NCBI GenBank assembly: GCA_935421135.1
Contig: OW285189.1
Location: 6,469,072 to 6,533,071, forward strand
Reading direction: 5' to 3'
Length of the DNA: 64,000 nt
DNA from: Bugulina stolonifera
Lineage: Eukaryota; Bryozoa; Gymnolaemata; Cheilostomatida; Bugulidae
Position 1 is the stretch's first letter. Every line of letters begins with the position of its first letter. The position numbers and the translations under genes are program-made. Under the pieces are notes generated by a model. It was not told the DNA's origin. It saw nothing but the letters and a program-made list of their open reading frames with translations, and did no database searches. Below, piece by piece: positions 14,601 through 25,778 of this stretch.

Positions 14601-17600
14601 CACACACTTATATGTACATGTACTATACCTACACACACTTCATGTACATGTACTATACCTACACACACTTACAGGTACATGTACTATACCTACACACACT
14701 TACAGGTACATGTACTATACCTACACACACTTACAGGTACATGTATTATACCTACACACACTTACATGTACATACACTTGTATATTGGTATAAGGAGTCT
14801 AAGTTACATTGCTTACGAGAATCAATCTGTATAATCGCATAGTTTCTCAGACTAGTCTGTGGATAAATAAACTAATTAGTTATTATGAATATTCACATTT
14901 AAATATCTGAAAAGTCGTGAAATATAATGCATACAACTTTTACGCAGAAACATTAGAAGATATACTAAAATAAAGATTAGAGTAAAGTAAAGATGTGTAC
15001 TTACTGCGGTAGGTAATGAAGTTAAAGAATATTGGAGGATTGCATCATTGCTGTGAGTACCTTCTGGGAATTCCTTATCACCGAGTGCCTCTGCCTCGAA
15101 AGATATGATAATTGGACCAGCAGTTTGGTTAAATTCTTTAACTGCTAATCTAACCCCACCATTGGTATAGAAGCCAACGTCCTTAATGCTAGGCGGCGAG
15201 TAACTTATAACTACAATGTGAATATGGCTATGTTTATACAACATATCAAGCGACCAACATGTGATCATGTGACTAAAAATGTGCCTGTAGTGACCATATG
15301 AATAACCTGAGCCCACAGTAATCATATGACTAGCACATGTGCGCACTTACCATGTGACTAACACACAAGTGATGTCTGCACTGATCATGTGACTAACATG
15401 AGTCTGCACTGATCATGTGACTAACATGTGTCTGCACTGATCATGTGACTAACATGTGTCTGCACTGATCATGTGATTAACATGAGTCTGCACTGATCAT
15501 GTGACCAACACTGTGGTCATGTGATTAACATATAGCTGCATCAATAACAAAATCAAAGAATCAAAGGCTAACCAGTGTCAGCTTCTAATCGACATTTTGC
15601 ACTCTAGGTAGCCTATGGAGTGCTAAAATACATTGACCGAAATAATAATGACAACAGTAACATATATAAAGATTGTACTAGTAATGGTGCACTAAATTTC
15701 CTATAGACTGACTGTACTAGCCTACTAGCCTACTACTAATCATCAAATGTTAGACTGAGTCTTCTATGTTAGTCCCAAGCTAACAGAGATTTTTGGAGAC
15801 ACGGGTGAACACAGGAGTTTCATTAATATTCCATTACATGAAATTTAAATCAGAATTTAGTAATAATGATTAAAAGCAGAAAACGTCAAGTGTACTGTCA
15901 TTATATCAAGCTACGTACCAGATTGAATGCCGTCTGTATAAAGGAATAATGAAGCATGATTAGACGATACGGCAGTGCAAAGAAAAGTTATGTTTCAAAT
16001 AATCGCACATCTTAGAAACAGTAATATAATATACATGTCATGTATAATATTATAATAATTATAGTTGTATACATATATGGAGCACAGTAGGTATACCTAG
16101 TACAGCAAGTATGGTGAATACAGTAAGTATAGTAAGTACAGTAAATACAGGAAGCACAGTAAATACAGTAAGTACAGCCAGGCAACAGCACAACTTACTT
16201 GAAGAGTCAATGTTGAACCCTTTCTCTGCATCAAGGATAACGACATTATAAGCCGACCCAGTTGATGTTGGTACGTGTTCAATTGTAAGCTTTACCTTTA
16301 TAGACCGTCTACTGGTTGATCCGTACTACAATAATAGACATTCACATCCAATAAGTGTGAAGATTGATGTATCTACATTGTATTACACTTTGAACAATTG
16401 GTCTCATAGCCTATGTTTATCATGGCTCAGATGTTTTCCATAGCTACGAGGCACGGGGGGGGGGGGGGATGGGGGATGTACAGTACAACATGTAGATTCT
16501 CAGCTCTGCTGTGTGTCATCTGCATACTATTACATGTCCAAATAAACAGTGTCATCGTTGCATTAAATGCAATGAAACGAAATGTGCTGAGGTTTGTTAC
16601 ACTAACCTGAGTTTCCTTGGTGATGTTGAGGAGAGGTCCGACAGTGGAGGAGCTGATAGTAGTTCCTACCAGTGCTTGCTGTCCTGCATAACTGAGTGCT
16701 GCACTAGTCTGGACAGGTGCAGACGGCTGAGAGAAACCAGTTGGATAGAACGTCATCTGCATAAATATACCAAAGTTACACTTTGACTAATGATAAACAG
16801 TACTACCCAATACAGTCTATGTACTACATGCATTATACAGTACTACCCAATACACTCCATGTACTACTATACATTTATCCAATACGCTCCGACTACCACA
16901 ATCTTGCGACTATAATATTATACAAAGTGTATGTAACCATCTACCATAATCATGGAATCATACAATAAAACTATCATTGAAATAAAACTGATGCAATAAA
17001 ATTAACAATTTCAAATTATTAGTGGTGCGATCTTATGACACTTTTTCTATGAAGTAAGATAAAAATTCCACAAATAATGCAGAGATGTAGAACATACTGT
17101 AGAGTCACCTACGGCCGAGTAAGGTACAAATGTATTATCATGGAGTGGTCAGCAGGAAAGGAGTTAAACAGTAAATAACTTACAGATATGTTAACAGTAG
17201 CTGGAGCGGCTCTACTGGCTGGATTAACCACTGTCCCCGCCCTAACGGAGATCTGACTGTTGCTGACAGCACGTCGTCTCCTACTTGTTGGTCCAGCTAC
17301 ATTCAGAGGTTCCGATACGAAGACAGAGGAGTCGGATACAGTGATTCTACCCTCACCCAGTACTACCCCCATCAGATCAATGTCATAAGATAGATCTACA
17401 GCAAACAGTTCTACATCTATATTCACACCACCAAGATGAATAAAAAAGTACAATGTGATCCTGCCAATAAACTTATATGGGTATAACACCGTAGTAAGTG
17501 ATAACTTTCAAACAATTGGCTTTATTTTCTCCAAAAAGCAGATGAGTATATAATTATGTATCTAATGCCCATTTGTAGTTGCTTTTCCCTGAACAGGTGA

Positions 17601-20600
17601 CATGTGAATAAAGACTCCATGTCTGGGAAACATTAAATTAATATGTTCACAAGTTTTTGGGGTAATACTTTCCCAAATGGTCAGGAATACAAAAGGTGAA
17701 GGTCTTTCATCACCAGGTAATTTTAGTTTCACAAATTTAGTAAATAGCCATCATAAATTTTAATCTGGTTGTATACAGCTTCTAGGTGGATAATTTAGTC
17801 ATTACAAGTCATCACAAGCTGATAAAATTTCCAGTGAATTCTTAACTACCCAAACAAAGACCAAGTGTCACTATTGTTTGTGAAAGACATAATAGGCTGC
17901 TTTCCTATAGAACCCTTTTGGAGTTTGACAAACCAGTGAGAATGATCAACCAATCCTAGACCGAGGGCGATTTTTAATTAAATTGATAATTTTCCTTCTG
18001 CAATTGACCAAATTCTCGCAATTGACCCTTGATGTTCTCGTGGATGTTCAAGCTCCGAAAGCACCTACTGAGATCTCACATCCACCATTATTTACATGGC
18101 CATCATTTGACCAATCGGCATACATGTTCAGTTTGACCAACCGGCATACTGCTTGCATTTAACTCACAGATGTCAAGAGAAACATCCTCAATAGTACCAG
18201 CAGGCATGCTAAAACTGGCAAAAGCTTCAGCCGGGACTCCCAAGCCCCACTCTGCAGGAACTTGAAGATAGGATGCAGCAGACGTGACATCTATAGAGTC
18301 TGATTTGTAACGTCCATAGCACAGACCTTTGGACCGGTGCCCATTTGCTGCAAGTAATAGAGTGTTAATGTATAGAACTCATGTTACACTGTACACTGTA
18401 GTTATGTAACTCATGCTATAAACTATGAGATATTTAATCACACGCTATCAAATTTGTCCCATGCTAAATAATTACAAGTGCTACCTAGTTTGATACGTCA
18501 AATCCACATGTTAATTAACACATATTACCGCAGTATGTGTACAATAACTTACTAACTGATGTACTAGACTGTGCATAGTATTTGGGTGTGTGGTGACCTG
18601 TAGTTTACAGAAAAGTTGGTCTAAACTCACCAGTAGTGCTAGTCCAGTCTGTCTGGACCATAATGGTAAGCTCTTCACTTTGGAGAGGTAGGCTGTCAGC
18701 AAGAGTGCATCTGCCGCTAATGGAGACTTCTGTATGATCAATATGAAAGAGAGACAGCTCTATTGTGTAGTATCTCTGAAATAGAGGCTGCACTATCTGG
18801 TGGTCCATGGTTCCATTGGCAAGAGGAGTGCTGACATTCAAATCAGTTAAGATGCAATAACTCCTGCTGTCTAACTCAATCTGCAATAGGGGCATATCAT
18901 ATAATCTACATGTAACACCTCACTAGTCACTAGTGTAAAGAACGCAGAATATTTTCGTATGAGCCTGATTGTATTATTTCCCCTGTACCACCCATTGTTG
19001 CTAGAGGTCATCAGTAGACCACGTACCTTCACATCTGTGGCATTCTCTACTGCCCACCAGTTATGAACAATAGTGAACTCAAACTCCAAGACATCTCCAG
19101 CGGCATATCGTTTAGAATTAGGACCGATGGACTGTACAACACAACCTAGAGAGGCCCCAGCTTGGATGACATTAAAGCTGGTGTCTGACTCTATTCTAGC
19201 CTAAAATATGAATTACATGTATATGAGATGAGAAAGTTGAGTGCACTGCAATGGCCACTGTTGATATAAATGATAAAATGTACAATTTTTTACATATTGC
19301 TAATCTTTTATTACGTTCTTGCAAATTCAATCAACTGTTTTAACGGAGTCGGTTTTACAAGAGGGAACAACTCCTACATTTTTCAGCATTTAGAAAACTT
19401 TTGATAACATTTTCATGATGAAATATAACACTATTTTCATTAAAAGTGATTAGAAAATTTTTAATAAATTCTAGTATTTTCTTGATAAAATATTATAGTA
19501 ACAAATATTTTATCATTGTAAATTTTATTAGTAGCATATATAAGATTACCATCAGAATATGACTATTGCTACCTCTACTCACCTCATAGCTAGGCTGCAG
19601 ACACATGGAACAGTTGAGTAAACCATTGTATGCCTGTATGACATCATATGAAACATTTAGCTCAGCAGACGACTCTACACAGTAATCCTTGAGGACTAAA
19701 TCGGAGAGGTAAGCAAATTGATCTCCTTCAGGGTACAAGCTGGTCAAATTACCGAGTGAACTGTTAGTCAGATTGAATGAGTCGAAAAGGTACGAGTCAG
19801 AGTAGGTCACTGCTTCCTTGTCACTCCAATCAAATGGGGTCAAGGTTACATAGATGGAACCAGGAAAATAGTCTGGTTCATAGTACTTAAACTGCCAGGT
19901 GTAAGGCATAGATATCACCATAGTCTCCTGCAAGAAACATAGAACACACAAGTCAACCCTAAAATAATGCATTGAGCAAAATATAACTTTAGTCTTTTAC
20001 GAAAACATTAAAACAAGTTTGAACAGTTCAAGTATAGAGACTACTTAATATGTATGGGTATGCATATGCAAGGAAGTGCAAAGAAACGCTGAATATCTCA
20101 AGACATGAGCAACTCTCTCTCTTTCAACACTTTTGAATAAAAGTAGAATTATTTTATGGAACAATATACTGGAACACTCCCATTAGCCTGGATACTTACA
20201 TTAGCAAGGAGAGATGTATCGTTAGGTATAATGAAATCCAGTATCCATTCATCAAGGTTGTCCCCATGATAGAAACCAGCCTCCCTGTCTGCTGTGATGT
20301 TTATTGGTGATATAGCTGAGTGGAGAGTTATGCTCTCCATTGAAATGTTCACCATCACATTGTAATGGGCAATTCCCACTTTTAGTCTAAATCACAATAC
20401 ATATACAAGCATGAATATTATATTAGACGCACAATGTACAAGTGTCATGTACATATACATGTATAAGTTGAGCAGCTTTTATAACTGTTCTAAAGAAAAT
20501 AATCAGAGAACTGTACAAAAGGCCGGCATTAGAACATCCCAGAATATCTTCACCCTGACAGATTCGCTGGCTTTCGATGCTTCGAAGTACTGTCTGTCCC

Positions 20601-22519
20601 TGTGAAGTATGGAATGAGGTACTACGAACGACTCCGTATGATAAATAAATGATAAATAATTGGATGTAATCTAGTTGACATTGTGTTGCAGGCATCGAGT
20701 AGCTTATATACATGTACATTGTATATGTGTGTACTATATGAATACACACACTGGTAGATAGCCACACCTGATGTGGTGTAACAAATAGTTTTTATATCTG
20801 GGTGTGTCATCTCATGGGGATAGTGTACATGTATTTATTTGCTGATTAGAGCAGACTTGCTCACTGTCTAATTCTAGCAGCAGCAGCAGCTAACTGATTG
20901 CATAATACTATAATACTTAGCCTACATGTGTTGGGTGAATATGTAGAGAAATACTGTAGTTCGCATTAGAAAGGATACCACATACTGTTTGTTTAAGGCT
21001 TAGAAAATTAATATAGGACCAGGGAACAACTAAACAAAACAAAACATAGTATAAATCTGTACATGCACTCCATAGGTTACAGCACACTGTAGTCATAATA
21101 ATATCTAATGCCTTCACACAATGTGTTACTATTTTACTGCTGCACTTCACACATTTCTACATTTATTTAAATGGACAGGACAAATCATTCTATTGATCAA
21201 ATGGCTGATGTGAAGAATATCATGACTCTATATTATAGACTACTAGTCTGAAGGGTTTAAGCTGCACCTGATGAAATTCACTACTGCGCACTAAAGTGGT
21301 GTTTTTGCCCCAACAAAAATCGCGGGTACCATTTTTAGCTAGCTGTGTCCGGTAAAATTGATCTCCTTAGGCCATTTCCTACGCGTAAATCGGTATGTGC
21401 CCAGTGCTCCACCAAGAAAATATACTAGTGTAGTAGTTAATGTGCCTATGGGACTCAACGCCAATTAGGTGCTGTAGAGCCCGCGCTCTAACCCCAGAGA
21501 GGGATGGATCTTGAGCTTCTCACAAATAGATTTCAATTGAAAGAGAAATATTGTACATAGAGCATAGAGCATAGAGCATAGAGCATTGTACATAGAGCAT
21601 AAGTCAACCCATTTCACACCATCTTAGCTATCACACAGTAGTTGTGAACTGCCACTAACTTTGTGAGATAAATTATTATACTGTGATACTGACTATCTAC
21701 TCTACTTCCTAGGCTATCACTAACAGATCAATATACATATTACCTTCTACAAGTAAAAGTACGTGAATTAATGCCATGACATCACTAACATTGAGTAGCT
21801 TAGTAATGCATCTGAAAAATAATATTACAATGTAGGCCACCATCGTTCATATATACTATATTCAACAATTATGCTTAATGCCAGCTAATTCAAGACAGCG
21901 TAAACATATAGAACCCGATCCTATACTTGACATGCTAGTTTATACATTGTGTATGTACTTTATGTAAATTTATTAAAGCTGTCTGGGACTAAATATATGC
22001 CAGTCAGACACAACTGTTTTCATATGAAATAATGCTACTGTGGTACAATTGCAATCAGAATCTGCCATAATGTGATATCCGAAAGACTCATACATAAAAG
22101 ACTAAATCATTAAACTGCCATGTGCAGTCAGTCTTATAAAAATGTTCCTACAATATAAAAAGCTACGATCATGATTGTGTGAACAAGGGTAAGAGAGCAC
22201 ACCTTTCGTGATAAGATTGAGCGATACCACTACTTTTTAATTGACCATTTGTTTAATCATCAACTTACCTAAACGCGTGATCTCGTAACGTGACGTTACG
22301 TGTCACTACAATACCATCTTCAGTTGTATCATTCCATTGAAACGTGTCGACGGCCAACTCTTGAGGAAGTGTTATATCTAGAACACCGTGACCCACATCC
22401 ATATCTTCATAGTACAGTACAGGCGTGCCTTCCTTAACATCAGTGCCATTGTAAGTTGTGTTAATGAACAGAACTGTACTTAATATGCTAGACACCAGTC
22501 CAAACTCCGTACACAGCAT
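2663..22519 (-). CDS. EVC2: EVC2/limbin-like ciliary membrane protein
   Basis: Partner of EVC. In vertebrates the EVC–EVC2 complex sits at the base of the primary cilium and promotes Smoothened/Hedgehog signalling; its role here is inferred. Thirty exons join with matched phases (about 1733 aa; human EVC2 about 1308): 22269–22519, 20200–20386, 19583–19927, 19027–19200, 18631–18880, 18168–18347, 17184–17416, 16607–16756, 16199–16325, 15005–15210, 13553–13783, 12261–12412, 11443–11686, 11097–11285, 10523–10747, 10344–10423, 10073–10232, 9822–9986, 9571–9685, 8998–9107, 8776–8892, 8239–8421, 7972–8088, 7386–7514, 6752–6931, 6190–6359, 5799–5910, 5412–5554, 5018–5125, 2663–2831. Residues 1–20 look like a signal peptide. 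A glycosylation-site-rich ectodomain follows, with SRRRRA near residues 507–512. The membrane helix is at about 731–756. Then come about 950 residues of charged coiled coil and a basic Ser/Gly/Pro-rich tail. The family call rests on this architecture and on the adjacent EVC. Confidence 0.8.
3133..3230. repeat. 36-bp tandem repeat, about 3 copies
   Basis: Three imperfect copies of a unit containing GGAGCCAATCA and ATGAGTAAGCC lie in the last, roughly 2.2-kb EVC2 intron. The rest of that intron (2832–5017) shows no coding exon; phase 2 at both edges also fits a direct join. Confidence 0.7.
8581..8720. mobile_element. fold-back (MITE-like) element
   Basis: Outer arms AGCCTTGGCTTTT at 8581 and its inverse near 8708–8720, with a second inner pair CTGAGTAACAGAACA / TGTTCTGTTACTCAG. 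It lies in an EVC2 intron. Non-coding, with no transposase frame. Confidence 0.55.
9121..9341. repeat. 15-bp minisatellite, about 14.7 copies
   Basis: Near-perfect tandem copies of ATAGTGTAGTAAGAC in an EVC2 intron. On the gene strand the array ends only 13 bases before the 3' splice site of the exon at 8998–9107. Each unit reads TACTACAC on that strand, which resembles a branch-point sequence. Confidence 0.95.
10918..11075. repeat. 22-bp minisatellite next to an EVC2 splice donor
   Basis: Five to six copies of a unit built on CTCAGTTCTACCTGAGGAGC, itself partly palindromic, flanked by degenerate copies. On the gene strand it lies about 20 bases inside the intron after the exon at 11097–11285. 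The units contain GGTAGAAC and GAGGTGC, which loosely resemble the donor. Confidence 0.9.
11985..12235. repeat. about 24-bp minisatellite (ATCACTAGTATTACTG core)
   Basis: About nine diverged tandem copies in the EVC2 intron just downstream, on the gene strand, of the donor at 12260. Non-coding. Confidence 0.9.
12642..12755. mobile_element. fold-back MITE with arms of about 48 bp
   Basis: A near-perfect inverted repeat. It begins ATGGGCACTAATAAGC, continues TTGTCCTCTCCC, and mirrors around about 12698 to end in GTGCCCAT. It has no coding capacity. Shorter related stretches (GAGGACAACTTCT...) occur near 28787–28850 and 63629, so it appears to be a dispersed family. It sits in the EVC2 intron after the membrane-helix exon. 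Confidence 0.75.
13270..13495. repeat. irregular tandem repeat (TATAGAGTGTAGATTATATAA core)
   Basis: Four or five diverged copies of a unit of roughly 45–60 bp in an EVC2 intron, ending about 55 bases before the donor of the membrane-helix exon in plus coordinates. Confidence 0.75.
14348..14778. repeat. about 31-bp minisatellite, 13–14 copies
   Basis: Tandem units of the form CACTTCATGTACATGTACTA followed by TACCTACACA, with CTTATATG and CTTACAGG variants. It is in an EVC2 intron. Because the unit is not a multiple of three and lacks stops, it creates long spurious frames rich in Tyr, Thr, His and Val. Confidence 0.95.
15355..15530. repeat. about 28-bp tandem repeat (CTGCACTGATCATGTGACTA)
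   Basis: About five to six copies in an EVC2 intron upstream, on the gene strand, of the exon at 15005–15210. Isolated related pieces extend to about 15260. Confidence 0.85.
16085..16180. repeat. short AGTA/AATACAG tandem tract
   Basis: Repeated 10-bp-like units (AGTACAGTAAATACAG...) immediately after the donor of the EVC2 exon at 16199–16325. Confidence 0.75.
20387..22268. other. first EVC2 intron
   Basis: A 1.9-kb intron between the signal-peptide exon and the second coding exon. It contains a short GC-richer block at about 21290–21500. The end of that block (near 21455–21500) resembles the tRNA-like repeat at 55020–55272 in degenerate form. It also holds a CATAGAG micro-tandem at about 21557–21600. 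I see no exon here; phases fit a direct join. Confidence 0.6.
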
Positions 22520-22988
22520 TTTGCTGTGAGATAGACTTCAATCAAATCTGTATCAATAAATCAGTGCAATCAACAATAAAGTTGCGGCAATTGATTAAAT
22601 GTTCAGAGAACCAACTTTTTTGATTAATTTGTAGCCTATATAATATTTACTATATGCAAGTTGGTAATGAAACATCGGGGAAACTTGGCTCTAGAGAGAA
22701 AGACACGGAACAGAAATATATCACGTTAAAAAATGAGCAACATAACGGCAACTTTCATTTCAATATGCTCTCTACCGTTGTTTACTAATTATATATATTT
22801 TTGCTCTACCAACGACCATTACATGCATTCTTATAAGTTTGGCTTATTCATGTACCAGACTGCGCAGAGTGGACCTCAGGGCAAAGTATGTTTTATATAA
22901 GAGAAGTACCAGTTTAACAAATTCCTAAGATGTTGATTGGCTTTTAATAAAGCAGAGATTGCCAATCTGTGTTACATGTACCCCTAGG

Positions 22989-23424
22989 GCAGGGGTTCCT
23001 AACCTGAGGTACATGTACGCCTAGGGATATATTTTACAAATTTAGGGGGTACAAAACAAGTTATAAACTTTATACATTTTTGACAGTGATTTTCAGTTAC
23101 AGACTATCAATTATGAATTATCATTATCTATTACTGAACTAAATATCAAATGGCTCACCGATGCAAATGAAGTTGAGCTAAACCAGTGTGAAAGCCGTAA
23201 TACACTACAATCGATGAAAGTTATATTACGTAGTTAATTAATAAATAAAAATTTCATACCATACTGCATTCATTTACCTGTTTAAGTGACGTAGTTTAAT
23301 AATGCATACATATAATATTTATCAAATTAAGCCAAAGGGGTACGTTGTTTGCTACAAAGGGGTACATTGTTTGCTCCATGACTGCTAAGGGGTACTTAGG
23401 CTAAAAAAGGTTGGGAACCCCTGC
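22989..23424. mobile_element. non-autonomous hAT-like element
   Basis: Terminal inverted repeats CAGGGGTTCCTAACCT on the left and AGGTTGGGAACCCCTG on the right. They are flanked by CCCTAGGG and CCCTGGGG, an 8-bp duplication matching at 7 of 8 positions. Such TIRs and 8-bp duplications are typical of hAT elements. The interior lacks a transposase frame and carries repeated AAGGGGTAC motifs. Confidence 0.75.
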
Positions 23425-23636
23425 CCTGGGGCTACATTTCAAAACTCCAGGGGGTACAACACAATACAAGAGGCCGACAGTAATTTTTAGTTGCAGACTA
23501 TCAAACTCTCAGTCTCCAATGCATAAACATGTTGGAGTGGTACAATCTCTACATTTTTGCAACTCTCACAGGGCACTTTGTTTGCTACATGACTGCCAAA
23601 GGGTTCTTAGGCAAAAAATGGTTGGGAACCCCTGTA
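23425..23636. mobile_element. second, shortened copy of the hAT-like element
   Basis: Parallels the previous element (GGGGGTACA, CAGACTATCAA, TTTGCT.CATGACTGC) and ends in the same terminus GGTTGGGAACCCCTG at about 23619–23633. Its left end is missing or diverged, giving a head-to-tail pair. Confidence 0.65.
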
Positions 23637-24285
23637 ATAAAGTAACACATCTTACTATATATGAAGCCTTATACTGGTTATTGCTAACAGCATAATACAC
23701 AAGGTTAGTCTTAGGTCAACCCAGGACTGCCATTTGAACTCTACGGTGCCAAGTCTGCTACGCTTGGTAATGCCAATCTATACCTTGTGGTAGATGACCC
23801 ATGCATCCCAAAGTCTAACTAGGTACCATATCTAACAAGTAGGCTAGTTGGGAACGCCTCCTTCCACCACTTCTGCTAAAGCTGGTGCTTAGCGTTTGGC
23901 AGTCGACCCATACATAGCGAGATTTCGAGTGTGAGCTTGTCTTCTCCGTAGCATCCAGCATCTACGTTAGGCTATAATCTGTGTCTGCCTGGTTAGCACT
24001 TCATTTGAGCTAGTATCTCTTTCTTTGGTACATGTTGATGTTGCATGGCGACGCCTTTGTTACCTAGCCAGCTACCACAACACTACTAATCATATTTCAT
24101 AATAATAATAATTATTATTACCTATGCCTTATCTTCAACTCAAGGCCAAGGTCAAGTGAATTTTTTGTTGTTTTCAACCTGATCTTGAATTAGTGCTTAT
24201 CCAAGACCAGTGTTCGAAGTGTGGTTATACGGCCAGCAGGCGTGTACCCTAATTTTAATAGCAGTTTTTGCTCATGCAGTGCATG

Positions 24286-24358
24286 TGGACTTGGTAGTGT
24301 AGTGGTAGCGTGCTTGAGTCTCAGTCACAGGGTCTTGAGTTCAATTCCTACTAGAGCA
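24286..24358 (+). repeat. tRNA-like sequence (SINE head)
   Basis: Has an A-box-like stretch (TAGTGTAGTGGTAGCGTGC) and a B-box-like stretch (GAGTTCAATTCC) at tRNA spacing. Stem pairing is poor, so I read it as a tRNA-derived SINE remnant and not a working tRNA. The repeat at 55020–55272 shares the same A-box wording. Confidence 0.5.
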
Positions 24359-25778
24359 TAACTTTTTTCATTTAGTCATTCACTAATTTCTTAGCTACTA
24401 TAAGATTAAGTGGATAGCTATACAATACTAATCTGCTAGATTGCATGCACCGTGTCCCCACCTCATTTTTTCCACTTCGAACACTGTCCAAGACCAATGT
24501 TAATGTAAAGTTTCCAGAGTAAAAGAAATAATCATTAAACTCTCTGGAACTTAAATTGAATTTTAAACCAAAAATTAATAGTTTAAATAAAAATTATGTT
24601 AGTGTATTGTATTACAATAATAATAATAAATAAATAAATTTTATTTTTATGACAACACAATTCAATTGGTGTAAATTATGAATGAAAACCTAAACAAAAC
24701 TTTATTTGGCTTCCTCCTCTCAACTTAAATATTATATTTTAATACAAGCGGCTAGTTAAAATATCTAACCTTTCAGAACTTCTATATAAGTAAGCTAGGT
24801 TCTTCAATTTTTAATATAAAGTTAAAAGAATAAAAGATGAATAATATTTATTATAAACTTGATCATCAGTTGCCATAACTAAGCATGAGATGAGACGTGA
24901 TCTCTTCACAGAAGCTCAGAGTTTTAAGCGTGTGTAATGATAAAGTTCAGTTAGACATACTTAGTGTAAATAGTGCCTACTAATCATACCGATTTGCTTG
25001 TAGAACGGGAAGGAGTCGTAAACCCCCAAACAAATGTTTTACTTTTAGTAACAGCTTGGTCGCATGGCAACAGCATAATATTTCTCTAACGTCACACACG
25101 CTATTTAATAGCAGGTGGTTACTAACAGTAAGACTACCCCATACTCATACAGTAGTTATTTGGACTAAAGTACATGTCACAGTCAGGTTTATATGCAGCA
25201 CTATTGCTGCCTAGACTTTGTAAGTTAATCTCACAACTTTTAGTGTTGGTAACAGTTGACTTGGTAGAGATATTGTGAGGATTGACTTTGGGACACATGT
25301 ACATGTAGATGTAATCTTTTTCTCATGTCTGGATGAAGAACAAAGTGGACATTCACAATCTAGTTGGAGCTGAATAATATTCCAAAATCTTAAAATTTCA
25401 CTGAGGGAGTCAATTGAAACTGTAGCATGTTGTACTGAATGGATGGATGCTTCAAGTTTCTCATGTTGATATACAATACTCTTGACTCTTGTACATGATT
25501 GCTGTAAAATACATGAATGAAAAAAGTGGAAACTAATCTAGCAAAGTTCTGCTTAAATTTTGGTTTCGCAACCTGTGCCATGCATAATATTAATATGCAT
25601 GGCCATTGATGTTAATTTATACATGTTGTCAAAATCTAACAAAGCAATTACCTCATTCCAATGCTACAAGAATGTGGAATGCACGCTAATGATATTATAA
25701 TCATTTAGTGCAGCTTCTCTTTTTGTCTGATAAACTGTGTTATATTTATATGAAGCAGGCTGCAACTGGTGAAGCAAC

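Larger units (their letters stand above)
22520..25778. promoter_or_regulatory. divergent EVC2/EVC spacer
   Basis: The start codons of EVC2 (minus) and EVC (plus) are 3.26 kb apart and point away from each other, so both promoters and 5' UTRs must lie here. No TATA box or CpG-rich block stands out. The interior is partly filled by hAT-like elements and a tRNA-like repeat. Shared regulation is inferred from the arrangement only. Confidence 0.5.

Noticed and set aside
14291..14842. Long overlapping plus-strand frames rich in Tyr/Thr/His/Val
   Set aside because: Produced by the 31-bp tandem array, all three frames open, inside an EVC2 intron.
24286..24358. Functional tRNA gene
   Set aside because: A- and B-boxes are present but the acceptor and anticodon stems do not pair well; read as a SINE head.
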